Both the position numbers and the translations under genes were made by a program. From contig CACWNW010000017.1 of assembly GCA_902762305.1 (NCBI GenBank), positions 51,707-115,706 of the forward strand: DNA of 64,000 nt, read 5' to 3'. The notes below the pieces were generated by a model, which was not told where the DNA came from, made no database searches, and saw only the letters and a list, made by a program, of their open reading frames with translations. Below, piece by piece: positions 9,278 through 17,962 of the stretch (position 1 is its first letter; the number at the start of each line of letters is the position of its first letter). This stretch comes from Fibrobacter succinogenes. Lineage in GTDB: Bacteria; Fibrobacterota; Fibrobacteria; Fibrobacterales; Fibrobacteraceae.

Positions 9278-11455
9278 ATGGTATGGACATCGATTTCTAA
9301 ATCAAGGAAGATTCTGTGGGCCGCAGGACTCATGTGCGCCGGAATCCTCATCAATCTCATACTATCGAAGCTGGTCATCTATTTCGAAATTCCGGTCTAC
9401 GCGGACTGCATCGGGACCATCATCGCCGCCATGCTGGGCGGCACGCTCCCCGCCGTCGTCATCGGGTTCTTCTCCAACGCAATCAACGGCATTTCCGACC
9501 TCACCACGCTCTACTACGGCATCATCAGCATCCTAATCGGTGTCGCCGCAGCGCTATTCCAGCAAAACGGGTTCTTCCGCAGCGCACTGAAGGCGTGCTT
9601 CGCCGTACTCACGTTCGCGTTCCTCGGCGGCGTACTCGGCTCCATCCTCACTTACTTCCTCTACGGCTACGACTTCGGCGAAGGCATCTCCGCGCCGTTC
9701 TCCCTCGCCATCTACAACCACTTCGGGTTCTCCAAGTTCTTCTCGCAGCTCTCGGCCGACTTCATCCTCGACATCATCGACAAGTCCATCGTCGTCGCCA
9801 TCGCCATCATCGCCCACAGGCTGATCCCGCCCAAAATCAAGCACCTCTACAGCCACGTATTCCTTTTCGACCCGAACCTCTCCGAGCACACGCGCCAGTT
9901 CGGCAACTACCAGATCAAGCGCTCGCTCCTGCGTAAGGTCGTCGTCATCGTCATCATCGCCGAAATCCTCCTGGGCGCCCTCGCGAGCGTTACCGGGTTC
10001 GTGCTGTACCGCCAGGTATCGATAGGCAAGTTCACCGACATCGCACACGGCCTTACCGAAGCCGCCGCAGTCGCCATCGACGCCGACCGCGTCGACGAGT
10101 TCATCGCGAAAGGCGAAAAAGCCGAGGGTTACCAAAAAACAGAGGCGAACCTGTACAAGATACGCAACGGGTTCCAGCAGGCGATGTACCTGTATGTGTA
10201 TAAAATTCTCGACGACGGCTGCCACGTGGTGTTCGACCTCGACGCCGAAGACGGGGAAGAAGGCAGCGATCCGGGCACAACCATCCCGTTCGACCCGTCG
10301 TTCGAGCCCTACCTGCCCAAGCTGCTCAAGGGCGAACCCATCGAGCCCATCATCTCCGACGACAAGTACGGCTGGCTCCTGACCGTGTACAAGCCGCTCC
10401 ACAATTCCGAAGGCAAGACCGTCGCCTACGTCGCCGCCGACATCTCCATGGGCGAAATCCTCATCGACCAGGCGAAGTTCTTCATCAAGCTCCTGTCGAT
10501 GTTCTTCGGGCTTTCCATCATCATCATGAGCATCGTGCTCGAGTTCGTGAACCGCGGCATCGTGAACCCCGTGAACCGCATGGCATCGGGCGCCATCCAC
10601 TTCGCCTACAACCTGGAACAGAGCCGCGTGAGCAGCATCCAGGAACTCGACTCCCTCAATATCAAGACCTTCGACGAAATCGAATACCTGTACATAGCGC
10701 TCACCAAGACCTGCAAGGACTCGGTGGATTTCATCACGAGACTCGAGAAGGCGGCGGAACGCATCACGCTCATGCAGGATGAAATTATTATCAACTTCGC
10801 AGAGATGGTCGAAGCGCGCGACACCAGCACGGGCGACCACATCAAGAAGACAGCCCACTATGTCGAAGCGATTGCGAAGGAACTGCAGCGCGAGGGCAAG
10901 TTTAGCGAAGTGCTCGACGACGCCTACATCGCAAAGCTCAAACGTTCGGCGCCTCTGCACGACATCGGCAAGATCGCGGTGTCCGACCTCATATTGAACA
11001 AGCCGGGCAAGCTCACCGACGAAGAATTCGCCATCATGAAGAGCCATACGACCGAGGGCCGGAACATCCTCGCGAAAATCGAGGAGAACGCAAGCGACTC
11101 GATGGACGACGATTACCTCAAGGAAGCAATCGAGATGGCGCACTACCATCACGAGAAGTGGGACGGCAGCGGGTACCCCACAAGGCTCAAGGGCGAAAAC
11201 ATCCCGCTGTCGGCGCGCATCATGGCCGTTGCCGACGTGTTCGACGCGCTTGTGGCCGAACGCATCTACAAGAAGCCGTTCAGCTACGAGAAGGCGATGT
11301 CCATAATCACCGAGGGCGCCGGCAAGCACTTCGACCCGGTGGTGGTCGAGGCATTCTGCCGCATATCCGAGGAACTCTACAAGAACCGCACCGTGCTCAA
11401 CAAGAAGCACGAACAGAGCGGGGATGGCGCGCCACATCCCGCGCAGGCAAGCTAG
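9278..11455 (+). CDS. Membrane sensor with HD-GYP phosphodiesterase domain
   Basis: 725 residues. About the first 185 form a multi-helix membrane region. A further helix near 210-235 and another near 405-425 flank a periplasmic-like sensor region. The C-terminal HD-GYP domain starts near 505: residues EARDTSTGDH, LHDIGKIAV and HHEKWDGSGYP carry the metal-binding HD and the GYP signature. The family hydrolyses cyclic di-GMP, so this is probably a ligand-sensing enzyme lowering that messenger. It stands alone between a terminator and a repeat-rich gap. Confidence 0.85.
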   Translation: MVWTSISKSRKILWAAGLMCAGILINLILSKLVIYFEIPVYADCIGTIIAAMLGGTLPAVVIGFFSNAINGISDLTTLYYGIISILIGVAAALFQQNGFFRSALKACFAVLTFAFLGGVLGSILTYFLYGYDFGEGISAPFSLAIYNHFGFSKFFSQLSADFILDIIDKSIVVAIAIIAHRLIPPKIKHLYSHVFLFDPNLSEHTRQFGNYQIKRSLLRKVVVIVIIAEILLGALASVTGFVLYRQVSIGKFTDIAHGLTEAAAVAIDADRVDEFIAKGEKAEGYQKTEANLYKIRNGFQQAMYLYVYKILDDGCHVVFDLDAEDGEEGSDPGTTIPFDPSFEPYLPKLLKGEPIEPIISDDKYGWLLTVYKPLHNSEGKTVAYVAADISMGEILIDQAKFFIKLLSMFFGLSIIIMSIVLEFVNRGIVNPVNRMASGAIHFAYNLEQSRVSSIQELDSLNIKTFDEIEYLYIALTKTCKDSVDFITRLEKAAERITLMQDEIIINFAEMVEARDTSTGDHIKKTAHYVEAIAKELQREGKFSEVLDDAYIAKLKRSAPLHDIGKIAVSDLILNKPGKLTDEEFAIMKSHTTEGRNILAKIEENASDSMDDDYLKEAIEMAHYHHEKWDGSGYPTRLKGENIPLSARIMAVADVFDALVAERIYKKPFSYEKAMSIITEGAGKHFDPVVVEAFCRISEELYKNRTVLNKKHEQSGDGAPHPAQAS

Positions 11456-12105
11456 CGCGCGAACCGCGGGAACGCCGCATGCCGCTAGATGAAGTCGCGG
11501 GGGAGGCACGCCCGCGAACTGCAGGATAATTGCGAGTCGCTGGAATAGCGCCTTCGGGTTACAGGATACGCGCGTGGTGCGGGGGAGGCATGCCCGCAGG
11601 TCGCGGAACGCGGGTGCATCGCATTCGGGTCACGAGAATTCCACATGCAGGCCGCAAGATGCGCGAGCCGCGGGCATAATGCAAATTGAAAGCGGGAATG
11701 CGGCATTTTGGCGGACTAAACTCCGATTTTTCGCATTTTAGTCTGCCAGAAATTAACTTGTATGTAACGTCATACGCAGTTTGCCGCGCCACCTGGCTGA
11801 CTAAAACCACAAATTCCGCATTTTGGTCTGCCGCAAAACCCCAAAACCGCCAGCCGCGTTCCCCAAAAGTCTCTATTTCGTGTTACTTTATCTGTAAAAC
11901 GGCAGACCAAAAACCAGTTTTTCGCAATTTAGTCAGCCAAAACACCGAAATTCAACCCGCAAAACGCCATAATCGCCCCGCAGACAGTCCGAAACACGCC
12001 CGCGGCACAGCACCTGCCTGCAATAAGCAGCACCACCCCGCGATAAACAATAACTACCCGCAACAAGCAACACTCACCCGCGATAAACATCCGCGCGGCG
12101 CCCAC
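11456..12105. other. Repeat-rich non-coding gap
   Basis: About 650 bases without a convincing gene. The first part is GC-rich, with a degenerate block starting GGGGGAGGC at 11499 and again at 11581, 82 bases apart. The middle holds three 38-base inverted repeats (listed separately). The end has CCCGCGATAAACA twice, about 44 bases apart. A long open frame from 11686 crosses into the opposite-strand FecR gene and looks accidental. Confidence 0.6.
11710..11938. repeat. Three 38-base dyad repeats
   Basis: Copies at 11710-11747, 11795-11832 and 11901-11938 share the plan GGCnGACYAAA...TTTRGTCnGCC, with a central TTCGCA or TTCCGCA. All three are exactly 38 bases, with 47-68 bases between them. The arms are conserved while the flanks are not. 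Possible roles are a REP-type element or a cluster of protein-binding sites. Confidence 0.75.
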
Positions 12106-12136
12106 AAAAAAAAAGCCCCGGATTATCCGGAGCCCT
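12106..12136 (-). terminator. Terminator of the FecR-domain gene
   Basis: Read on the minus strand, GGGCTCCGGAT and ATCCGGGGC pair around a short loop and are followed by nine T residues. It lies 23 bases beyond the stop of the FecR-domain gene. Confidence 0.85.
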
Positions 12137-12158
12137 TTATGCGTAAAAAACTATCCCG

Positions 12159-13673
12159 CTACCTGAACTCATACACCTTGGTCGCAAGCACGGTCTCGCC
12201 GCTCAGCATGTTGACCTTGATCTTCACCGTGGTCATCTTGCCGCGCGGAATCTGCACCGTGGCGCTGTACCCGATGCCGACCTCCGAAGGAATGTACTTC
12301 GTCTCGAAGGTCTTGCCCGCAACTACCACGTCCACGGACTTGATGGCCGCCGGGTCGTTGCCAATGACATTCTCCACATCGAACTGGATTTCAGGATACA
12401 TGACCGAACCCTGCGACACCTTCTTCTTGAGCGTCTCCCTGCTGCCGCCGCGGATGTTCACCTGCACGCCAGACTTGGGGTAGCACTTGAGTTCACGCTC
12501 GATGACGCCGTTGAACGAATCGTCGTTCTCGGGCACGAACTTGTACTTGTGCGTACCGGGGAGGAGCTTGAGGGAAGCCGCGGGGTTATCCCTTTCGAGC
12601 ACGAGCGATTTCAGCAGGCTGTCGCCGGAGTAAATGGAGAGCTTGCCTTCGTTGTCGGTGTAGCCGCTGGTCGTATACAGCGCCTCACACTTGCCCACGT
12701 CGGACTTGATGACCTTCACGGTGCGGTCGAGCCTGTACTTGAACGAGACACTGCCGCAGTCGAACGTCTTGCCTTCCACCGTGCACACGGCGTCGAACCT
12801 CTTCGCGCCAATCGCACCGCGGCTCCACCTGGGAACAAAGCGCATGCGCTTTCCGTCGGATTCATAGCGTTCGGAACCGACGGAGACCTGCATGCCCGGA
12901 GTACATGTCGCGAAAATCTCGACGCTGTCGACCTTGACCACCGCGGGCACGGATTCGAACTTGCATTCGAACTTGGATTTAAGTTCCTGGTTGCGCTTCT
13001 CGATCTTGGCGTCGATATCCTTGGCCTGCGACTTGATGTCGTCATCGGACTTGGTGGAGTCGTCCACCACGCTGCCGATCTTCTTAGCGAAGTCGGGGTC
13101 GCCCGCGTTCTTCGCCTCGACGACAACGGGCTTCTTGCCCTTACGGAAGGCGACATACTGCTTCGCCTTCACCGAGACTTCCTGGCCGTTCTCTTCCATC
13201 ACCATCTCGCCCGTGTTCAATGCGCCGAAGGACTGCCCGCCCTCCGTCATGCCCACGGTGCCGTCCGTACCGCGAATCGATGCGGTCATGGTACCGGTCT
13301 TGAACTTGAACTGGCTCTTCTTGCCGGTCTGCTTCTGAGCGTTGAACCGGAGCAAGCCCTTCTTGATGTTGACCTCGGAATTCTGCGAATCCTTGATGAA
13401 CAAGACCTGCGTGAACTCGACGAGCGCGTTCTCTTCGATGGAAATCGTGCTACCTTCGGGCATCGCGATAAGCACATTGGATTCCATATCCGTCTGGATA
13501 AGGTCCTTGTCCTGAACCTTAGCGCCTACGCGCAGACTAGACCAGTCGCCCTGGCCTTTCTTTTTGAGTGAAACATCGCCGAGCACGGAGCGGACCTTGG
13601 CGCTCTGCGGCGCCGCGAACGACAGGGTGACGGCCATAATTGCCCAAGCTGCTATGTATTTCTTAAACATCAT
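12159..13673 (-). CDS. Secreted FecR-domain protein
   Basis: 504 residues from the ATG at 13673, chosen because AGGTG lies just upstream and the product then opens with a signal peptide (MMFKKYIAAWAIMAVTLSFAA). Residues about 25-150 form a FecR-type domain, including SVLGDVSLKKKG, IQTDMESNVLIAMPEGS and the SIRGTDGTVG stretch. A Lys/Asp-rich coiled segment and two or three beta-rich Ig-like repeats follow. In this family the domain is periplasmic; outside iron signalling it is common in envelope proteins of unknown role. Confidence 0.75.
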   Translation of the reverse strand: MMFKKYIAAWAIMAVTLSFAAPQSAKVRSVLGDVSLKKKGQGDWSSLRVGAKVQDKDLIQTDMESNVLIAMPEGSTISIEENALVEFTQVLFIKDSQNSEVNIKKGLLRFNAQKQTGKKSQFKFKTGTMTASIRGTDGTVGMTEGGQSFGALNTGEMVMEENGQEVSVKAKQYVAFRKGKKPVVVEAKNAGDPDFAKKIGSVVDDSTKSDDDIKSQAKDIDAKIEKRNQELKSKFECKFESVPAVVKVDSVEIFATCTPGMQVSVGSERYESDGKRMRFVPRWSRGAIGAKRFDAVCTVEGKTFDCGSVSFKYRLDRTVKVIKSDVGKCEALYTTSGYTDNEGKLSIYSGDSLLKSLVLERDNPAASLKLLPGTHKYKFVPENDDSFNGVIERELKCYPKSGVQVNIRGGSRETLKKKVSQGSVMYPEIQFDVENVIGNDPAAIKSVDVVVAGKTFETKYIPSEVGIGYSATVQIPRGKMTTVKIKVNMLSGETVLATKVYEFR

Positions 13674-13849
13674 TGGCACCTCTAGTTTTACCAAATAAAT
13701 ATAGTCTTAAAAAAAGAAAAAAGTACGGTTCCAGCGATTCTAAAAAGATATATCTTCTAAAATTTGGCGCACATCACACTTTTGACCCTTCGGCCACCCG
13801 AATCGCGGCGTCATTTTGCTAAATTCCGCAAAAAAAATAGAGACGTCAA

Positions 13850-14521
13850 ATGATTCGCAAGTTCCTACTTCTCACCGCCTTAGCCACCGCGATGGCGTTC
13901 GCGCAAGCCCAGCCCGCAGTTACGCAAGATCAGCCGGAAGGTACGCAGCCCGAAGACGCGGCAGCACAACCCGAAGCGGTACAATCCGAAACCGATCCGA
14001 CCTGGAACGTGAGCATCCACCCGATAAGCCTCGTCGTGTTCACCGCGCTCGGCCTCAAGTCGCTGTACGTGGACGTGGAACGCGCCACGTCGGCACACAC
14101 CTCGATTACCGTTCGCCCGAACCTCGTGTATTTCAATAGCGACTACTACGAGGTCGACGAAGACGAGAGTTTCGGCGCGCTGGTCCTCGGGATTACAGGC
14201 GGATTCCGCTACTACCTGAACCCCGGCCATAGAGGCCTCTACTTAGAGGCGCAGCTCCAGTACGCGCATTCCGCCATAAGCTACGACGACGACGAAAAAT
14301 TCGGGAGCGCCTCTTCGAACGGGTTCGGCCCGTACGTGCTCGCCGGATGGAAATTCGTGAACGGCCGACTCTCGCTGACGGTGGACGCGGGCGTCGGGTA
14401 CAATATTATATCTACATCGACGGATGGCGAAAGCAAGAGCCACGCCGAAAAGGACACCGAGCTGTTCACGGCAAGCGGGTTCAGCACCGACATGAACATG
14501 ACGCTCGGCATCGCGTTCTAG
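13850..14521 (+). CDS. Secreted beta-barrel protein, DUF3575-like
   Basis: 223 residues with a signal peptide (cleavage near AFAQA), a Glu/Gln/Pro-rich linker to about residue 45, and a beta-strand-rich domain. The strands alternate polar and hydrophobic residues and the protein ends in LGIAF, as outer-membrane barrels do. Spacing of WNVSIHPISLVVFTALGLKSLYVD resembles DUF3575-type proteins. It is divergent from the FecR gene. The likely promoter has TTTTGCTAAATT at about 13815, also seen upstream of secA. Confidence 0.65.
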   Translation: MIRKFLLLTALATAMAFAQAQPAVTQDQPEGTQPEDAAAQPEAVQSETDPTWNVSIHPISLVVFTALGLKSLYVDVERATSAHTSITVRPNLVYFNSDYYEVDEDESFGALVLGITGGFRYYLNPGHRGLYLEAQLQYAHSAISYDDDEKFGSASSNGFGPYVLAGWKFVNGRLSLTVDAGVGYNIISTSTDGESKSHAEKDTELFTASGFSTDMNMTLGIAF

Positions 14522-14875
14522 CGTGAGCGGTCCAGGCGGTTGTTGAAATCTCTGTTTATAAATGTTGATATTTTGTTAATATCTACAATGTTATAATATT
14601 CTGTTTATCACCACATTCCACCCGTTATCCACAAACGGGACAAAATGTTTCACGTGAAACATACGTTTATACTAGGGTTTGTGAAGAGACGGGTGAAAAT
14701 GTTAAGAAGATATCCACAGAAATTTCCTGTCCGTGGACATTGCTCCTGCTTTTGTTAATATAATGTTTACAACATTGTTAACAATATTAGGGTACACACT
14801 CATGGAAATGGCCACGGAGTGGCCATGACGAGTGAGCCGAGAGCTGCGGCAGTTTGTTTTACGTGAAACTGGCGA
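14522..14875. other. Candidate replication origin region
   Basis: About 350 bases without a gene. It contains a perfect DnaA box TTATCCACA at 14625-14633 inside a CCCGTT/AACGGG dyad, near-boxes at 14553-14561 and 14710-14718, and a perfect parS at 14646-14661. AT-rich blocks at 14570-14600 and 14750-14790 include the palindrome ATTGTTAACAAT. A perfect 8-bp hairpin (ATGGCCAC/GTGGCCAT) lies at 14808-14826. A chromosomal origin is inferred from this mix and from parAB 10 kb away; one perfect DnaA box is few for a full origin. Confidence 0.5.
14646..14661. promoter_or_regulatory. parS site, perfect palindrome
   Basis: TGTTTCACGTGAAACA, identical to the common bacterial parS recognised by ParB. 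It sits in the origin candidate. A degenerate copy TGTTTTACGTGAAACT lies at 14855-14870. Confidence 0.85.
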
Positions 14876-15274
14876 CTAGAATTTTACGACACGGGGTGCG
14901 GCGCCGAAGCAGTAGAACGTGGCGGTCGCATCCTTGAAGTACAGGACTTCGGTATTGTCGTCGTCGGGGGAGTACATCGACTTGAGCTCGGGGTAGTTCT
15001 CGAGCATGTGGACCTTCGGCTCGCGACGGTCGTCGCGGACGAGTTCGCCCGCGAGGCGTAGCCACTTCGAGCAGGTCTTGTCCATCGCGCAGATTTCAAC
15101 CTTGCCGTTCTTCTGGATCTGCTTGGAGCAGTCCTTCGACTTGCCGGTCTGGATGTAGAGCTTGCCCTCGAAAATCTCGATGGTACCGAAGGGGCGTACG
15201 CGCGGCTGGTCGCCGTCGACCGTCGCGAGGAAATACACACCGCATTCCTTGATAAAGTTCTTGACTTCTTCCAT
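14876..15274 (-). CDS. Pyridoxamine 5'-phosphate oxidase-like flavin protein
   Basis: 132 residues from the ATG at 15274; a longer frame exists, but this start has AGTAGGT upstream and matches the family N-terminus (MEEVKNFIKECGVYFLATVDGDQPRVRPFG). The fold is the split-barrel FMN-binding family, which includes general-stress and nitroimidazole-reductase-like proteins. The substrate is unknown. It stands alone next to the origin candidate. Confidence 0.75.
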   Translation of the reverse strand: MEEVKNFIKECGVYFLATVDGDQPRVRPFGTIEIFEGKLYIQTGKSKDCSKQIQKNGKVEICAMDKTCSKWLRLAGELVRDDRREPKVHMLENYPELKSMYSPDDDNTEVLYFKDATATFYCFGAAPRVVKF

Positions 15275-15330
15275 TTTATTACCTACTTCTTGTCTCCCGC
15301 TAGAGCCAGCCATGAATCTAGCGACCAATT

Positions 15331-15430
15331 GTTATCCTGAACCAAATTATCAGTTCGTTATCTCAAACCAAATGTTTAGTTCGTCATCCCGAACCGAATG
15401 CTTAGTCCGTCATCCCGAGCCCCGTAGGGG
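15331..15430. repeat. 26-base tandem repeat leading into a GTCATCCCGAG element
   Basis: Three imperfect units with a 26-base period start at 15331, 15357 and 15383 (GTTATCC..AACCAAAT..TAGTTC pattern). A fourth partial unit at 15409 continues as GTCATCCCGAGCCCCG and a short CCCCGTAGGGG hairpin. There are no unique spacers, so it is not a CRISPR array. Confidence 0.75.
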
Positions 15431-15542
15431 CGAGGGACCCAGTCCATTCACGCCATAAAATATATAAAAACCACGCCCCTCTTCCACTTATTTACCTATA
15501 TTTATTTGGGAAAGAGAAAGCTTTTTGGATAAGGAGGTGGAT

Positions 15543-16418
15543 GTGAAACATTTATTAGCCGCGCTCGCCTGCATGGGCGGCATAGCGCTTGCACAAAATA
15601 CAGTAGACAGTACCTTTTGCTGGAGCGGATCAGTAGATGAAAATGGTCGCGTCATTACCGGCTCTCCCGATTCCACATCGGGCTGGTGGTACGAATTCTC
15701 CGACGAGAATGAAGGAGGCCGCTCCGACATCCAGTTTCCGACAGATATAGAAACATTCGATGACGGACTATTCTTTGGACACCTGGTAGAATCTTATGGC
15801 GCCCTCAAGGGTGAAGCCCGACTTCAAGACGGCTACGAATACCCATATGTGGGTCTAGCCTTCAACGTCTGGAACATAGACAAGAAAGGCGCAGACATCA
15901 CGGCCTGGGGAGGCATATGTCTCGCATATATATCCACAATAGCATTCTCCATCGAGCTTGTCCCCGAAGATGAAAAAATGACCGAAGACGACAACTATAA
16001 GGCTTTCGTTTCCAAGGCTCCTTCCGGCTCGTCATACAACTTCCCATGGGATAAGTTCAATCAAGGCGGGTGGGGCAAGGCCGCCGACAGGGATTCTGTC
16101 CTTAAGCAGGTATCCTCCGTCAGGCTCATATTTCAAGGAACCGCCGGCACCAGTGGCGATTTCAGTATAGGAGCAATGGGGTCCCTGGATATCTGTGCGC
16201 TTTACTCGCGCTGCGCAACGACGCATGCCCTCAAACAAACCGCATCTGCACCTTCACTCAAGGCTACCCTTTCGGGCCGCACGCTGGAATTTACCGGTGC
16301 GACCGCCCTCGAAAAGGCGACCGTCATCGACCTCCAGGGCAATGTCGTGATATCCGCGGAATCTACATGCTCCGCATCGATGGCCCGGCCATGCACCACT
16401 CGCAGAAAATCGTGCTGA
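15543..16418 (+). CDS. Secreted array protein, copy 1, sorting tail frameshifted
   Basis: 291 residues. The GTG at 15543 is chosen because AAGGAGGTGG lies immediately upstream and the product then opens with a signal peptide (VKHLLAALACMGGIALAQ). The body shares GWWYEFSDEN, GLAFNVW and DITAWGGIC with three neighbours, suggesting a beta-sandwich (perhaps carbohydrate-binding) domain. The C-terminus should end GIYMLRIDG...KIVLK like copies 3 and 4. A deletion after VVIS puts that tail out of frame; it is still readable in another frame up to the TAG at 16421. Secretion through the type IX system is therefore probably lost. Confidence 0.65.
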   Translation: MKHLLAALACMGGIALAQNTVDSTFCWSGSVDENGRVITGSPDSTSGWWYEFSDENEGGRSDIQFPTDIETFDDGLFFGHLVESYGALKGEARLQDGYEYPYVGLAFNVWNIDKKGADITAWGGICLAYISTIAFSIELVPEDEKMTEDDNYKAFVSKAPSGSSYNFPWDKFNQGGWGKAADRDSVLKQVSSVRLIFQGTAGTSGDFSIGAMGSLDICALYSRCATTHALKQTASAPSLKATLSGRTLEFTGATALEKATVIDLQGNVVISAESTCSASMARPCTTRRKSC

Positions 16419-16480
16419 AGTAGCGAAAAACACTATTAGTTTAGTCATAGGGGATAGGCATCCCCTTAAAAAGAGAAAAG

Positions 16481-17314
16481 ATGGATAAAAGAGTTTTATT
16501 CGCAGCGTTTGCCTGTGCCGCAACAACGGTTCTTGCCGAAAATACCGTCAATCCCACATTCCTGTGGAACGCCACCGAAAAAGGCGATGCCAAATTCCTA
16601 GCCCGCGTCATAACCGGTTCGCCCGACACCTTGTCCGGCTGGTGGCACGACTTCACCGACAATAATGACGGTGGCACCTCCTACATCCAGTTTCCAGCAG
16701 ATGTAGAAATTTTTCAAGACGGACTAGAGTACGGATACGTGGCGGAATACTATGGCGGCCTAGACCTCAAGGTTCTACTGGGCGAAGGTTACGAATACCC
16801 CTTTGCCGGGTTCGGTTTCAATATCTGGAACATGGAAATGAAAGGCGCCGACATCTCTGCCTGGGACGGGTTCTGCCTGAGCTACAAGTCCACACTAGAT
16901 TTCAGCATCGAGCTCACTCCGGAAGACGAAAAGGACTTGACCGGCCACAACAACCACAAGGCCAAAGTCGAGAAGTCGGCATCCATAATCACCGTGAATG
17001 TCCCTTGGGAAAAATTCGAGCAGGAAAGCGGATGGGGCAAGGAAGCCGATATAGGCTCCGTCCTTGCAAAGACGGCCGCAGTCAAGTTTATATTCTCGGA
17101 TAGTGCAGGAACCAAGGGCGATTTCCTGTTCCAAAAGGTCGGCTCCTACGGCATGTGCAGCGATTCTCCCGATAAAATCGAGAGCAGCCCCATAGCAGCC
17201 CCTGTCAAGGCTACCCTTTCGGGCCGCACGCTGGAATTTACCGGTGCGACCGCCCTCGAAAAGGCGACCGTCATCGACCTCCAGGGCAATGTCGTGATAT
17301 CCGAATCGTGCTGA
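16481..17314 (+). CDS. Secreted array protein, copy 2, sorting tail deleted
   Basis: 277 residues with a signal peptide (MDKRVLFAAFACAATTVLA) and the same body domain as copy 1 (GWWHDFTDNN, GFGFNIWN, DISAWDGFC). It stops at VVISESC. The DNA jumps from the VVIS codons straight to the last codons of the normal tail (out of frame RIVLK), so nearly all of the sorting domain is missing. The 99 bases before the break are identical to copy 1. A hairpin AGGGGAT/ATCCCCT lies in the leader, before a weak AAAGAGAAAAG ribosome site. Confidence 0.65.
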   Translation: MDKRVLFAAFACAATTVLAENTVNPTFLWNATEKGDAKFLARVITGSPDTLSGWWHDFTDNNDGGTSYIQFPADVEIFQDGLEYGYVAEYYGGLDLKVLLGEGYEYPFAGFGFNIWNMEMKGADISAWDGFCLSYKSTLDFSIELTPEDEKDLTGHNNHKAKVEKSASIITVNVPWEKFEQESGWGKEADIGSVLAKTAAVKFIFSDSAGTKGDFLFQKVGSYGMCSDSPDKIESSPIAAPVKATLSGRTLEFTGATALEKATVIDLQGNVVISESC

Positions 17315-17329
17315 AATAATTACCGAATC

Positions 17330-17587
17330 CTAGTAGTGCTCCCTGCACGAAAGGATTTCGATAAATTCCCCGTTTATCCTGTAAACCAGACGATTTTTAT
17401 CATCTATCTGGCGGCTCCAAAAGCCGCTCAAATTCCCCACAAGAGCCTCGGGCTTCCCAATCCCCTCGAAGGGGGAACGCTCAACGTCTTTCAAAAGTTG
17501 ATTGATACGCTTTAACGATTTCTTGTCCTGGCTCTGCCAATATAAATACTCTGCCCAAGCACGTTCAGAAAAAGAGATTTCAGCCAT
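17330..17587 (-). CDS. yoeB: YoeB-family mRNA interferase toxin
   Basis: 85 residues, the usual length. The RelE/YoeB fold is shown by the FSERAWAEYLYWQSQDKK start, IGKPEALVGNLSGFWSRQI in the middle, and the C-terminal SCREHY containing the catalytic His-Tyr. Such toxins cleave mRNA in the ribosomal A site. The gene overlaps the upstream antitoxin by eight bases. Confidence 0.9.
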   Translation of the reverse strand: MAEISFSERAWAEYLYWQSQDKKSLKRINQLLKDVERSPFEGIGKPEALVGNLSGFWSRQIDDKNRLVYRINGEFIEILSCREHY

Positions 17588-17855
17588 TCTCCATGGACTC
17601 CAATTCCGCCATCGTTTTCACCACAACCTTGCCCGAATTCAATTCAGCAAGACTTTCCTTCAAGAATTCCATATTCTTGGCATTGTAGAAGGGGTCGGGT
17701 TCACGGACTTCAAAGGGAATCCTATGCTCGTTGATGACATTCTTGATGAACATGTAGATCGCTGCCGAAGAAGACAGCCCGACATTGTCGCAGAAACGGT
17801 CAAAACGTTCCTTGTCCTCGGCGCTGATACGTGCAGAAATTGTTGCCTGTGCCAT
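17580..17855 (-). CDS. relB: RelB/DinJ-family antitoxin
   Basis: 91 residues from the ATG at 17855, which has GAGG eight bases upstream; in-frame ATG (17861) and TTG (17870) codons are alternatives. The N-terminal ATISARISAEDKERFDRFCDNVGLSSSAAIYMF region is the ribbon-helix-helix DNA-binding part of RelB/DinJ proteins. The C-terminal half would wrap the toxin. Toxin and antitoxin form an overlapping pair, normally repressing their own promoter. Confidence 0.85.
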   Translation of the reverse strand: MAQATISARISAEDKERFDRFCDNVGLSSSAAIYMFIKNVINEHRIPFEVREPDPFYNAKNMEFLKESLAELNSGKVVVKTMAELESMENG

Positions 17856-17889
17856 ATTCATCCTCTTCAATCTTTTTCTGTAAAAGTAT

Positions 17890-17952
17890 ATAAAATTGCA
17901 GAATATTGCAATAATTTTTCGTCACTTGTGACACAATTGCATAAAATTGCAG
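17890..17952 (-). promoter_or_regulatory. Likely operator of the toxin-antitoxin pair
   Basis: Directly upstream of the antitoxin are two direct copies of ATAAAATTGCAG (17890-17901, 17941-17952). Between them is the palindrome GTCACTTGTGAC (17921-17932), and a TTGCAGAATATTGCAA dyad overlaps the first copy. This arrangement is typical of an autoregulated antitoxin operator. Confidence 0.55.
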
Positions 17953-17962
17953 TCTATTTACA

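Noticed and set aside
9554..11509. Long minus-strand frame opposite the HD-GYP gene
   Set aside because: Low-complexity composition and no motifs, while the plus strand has full HD-GYP signatures.
11686..12483. Plus-strand frame in the repeat-rich gap
   Set aside because: It runs through the dyad repeats and a terminator into the antisense of the FecR gene, and its product is low-complexity.
15331..15430. Possible CRISPR array
   Set aside because: The 26-base units are contiguous, with no unique spacers and no cas genes nearby.
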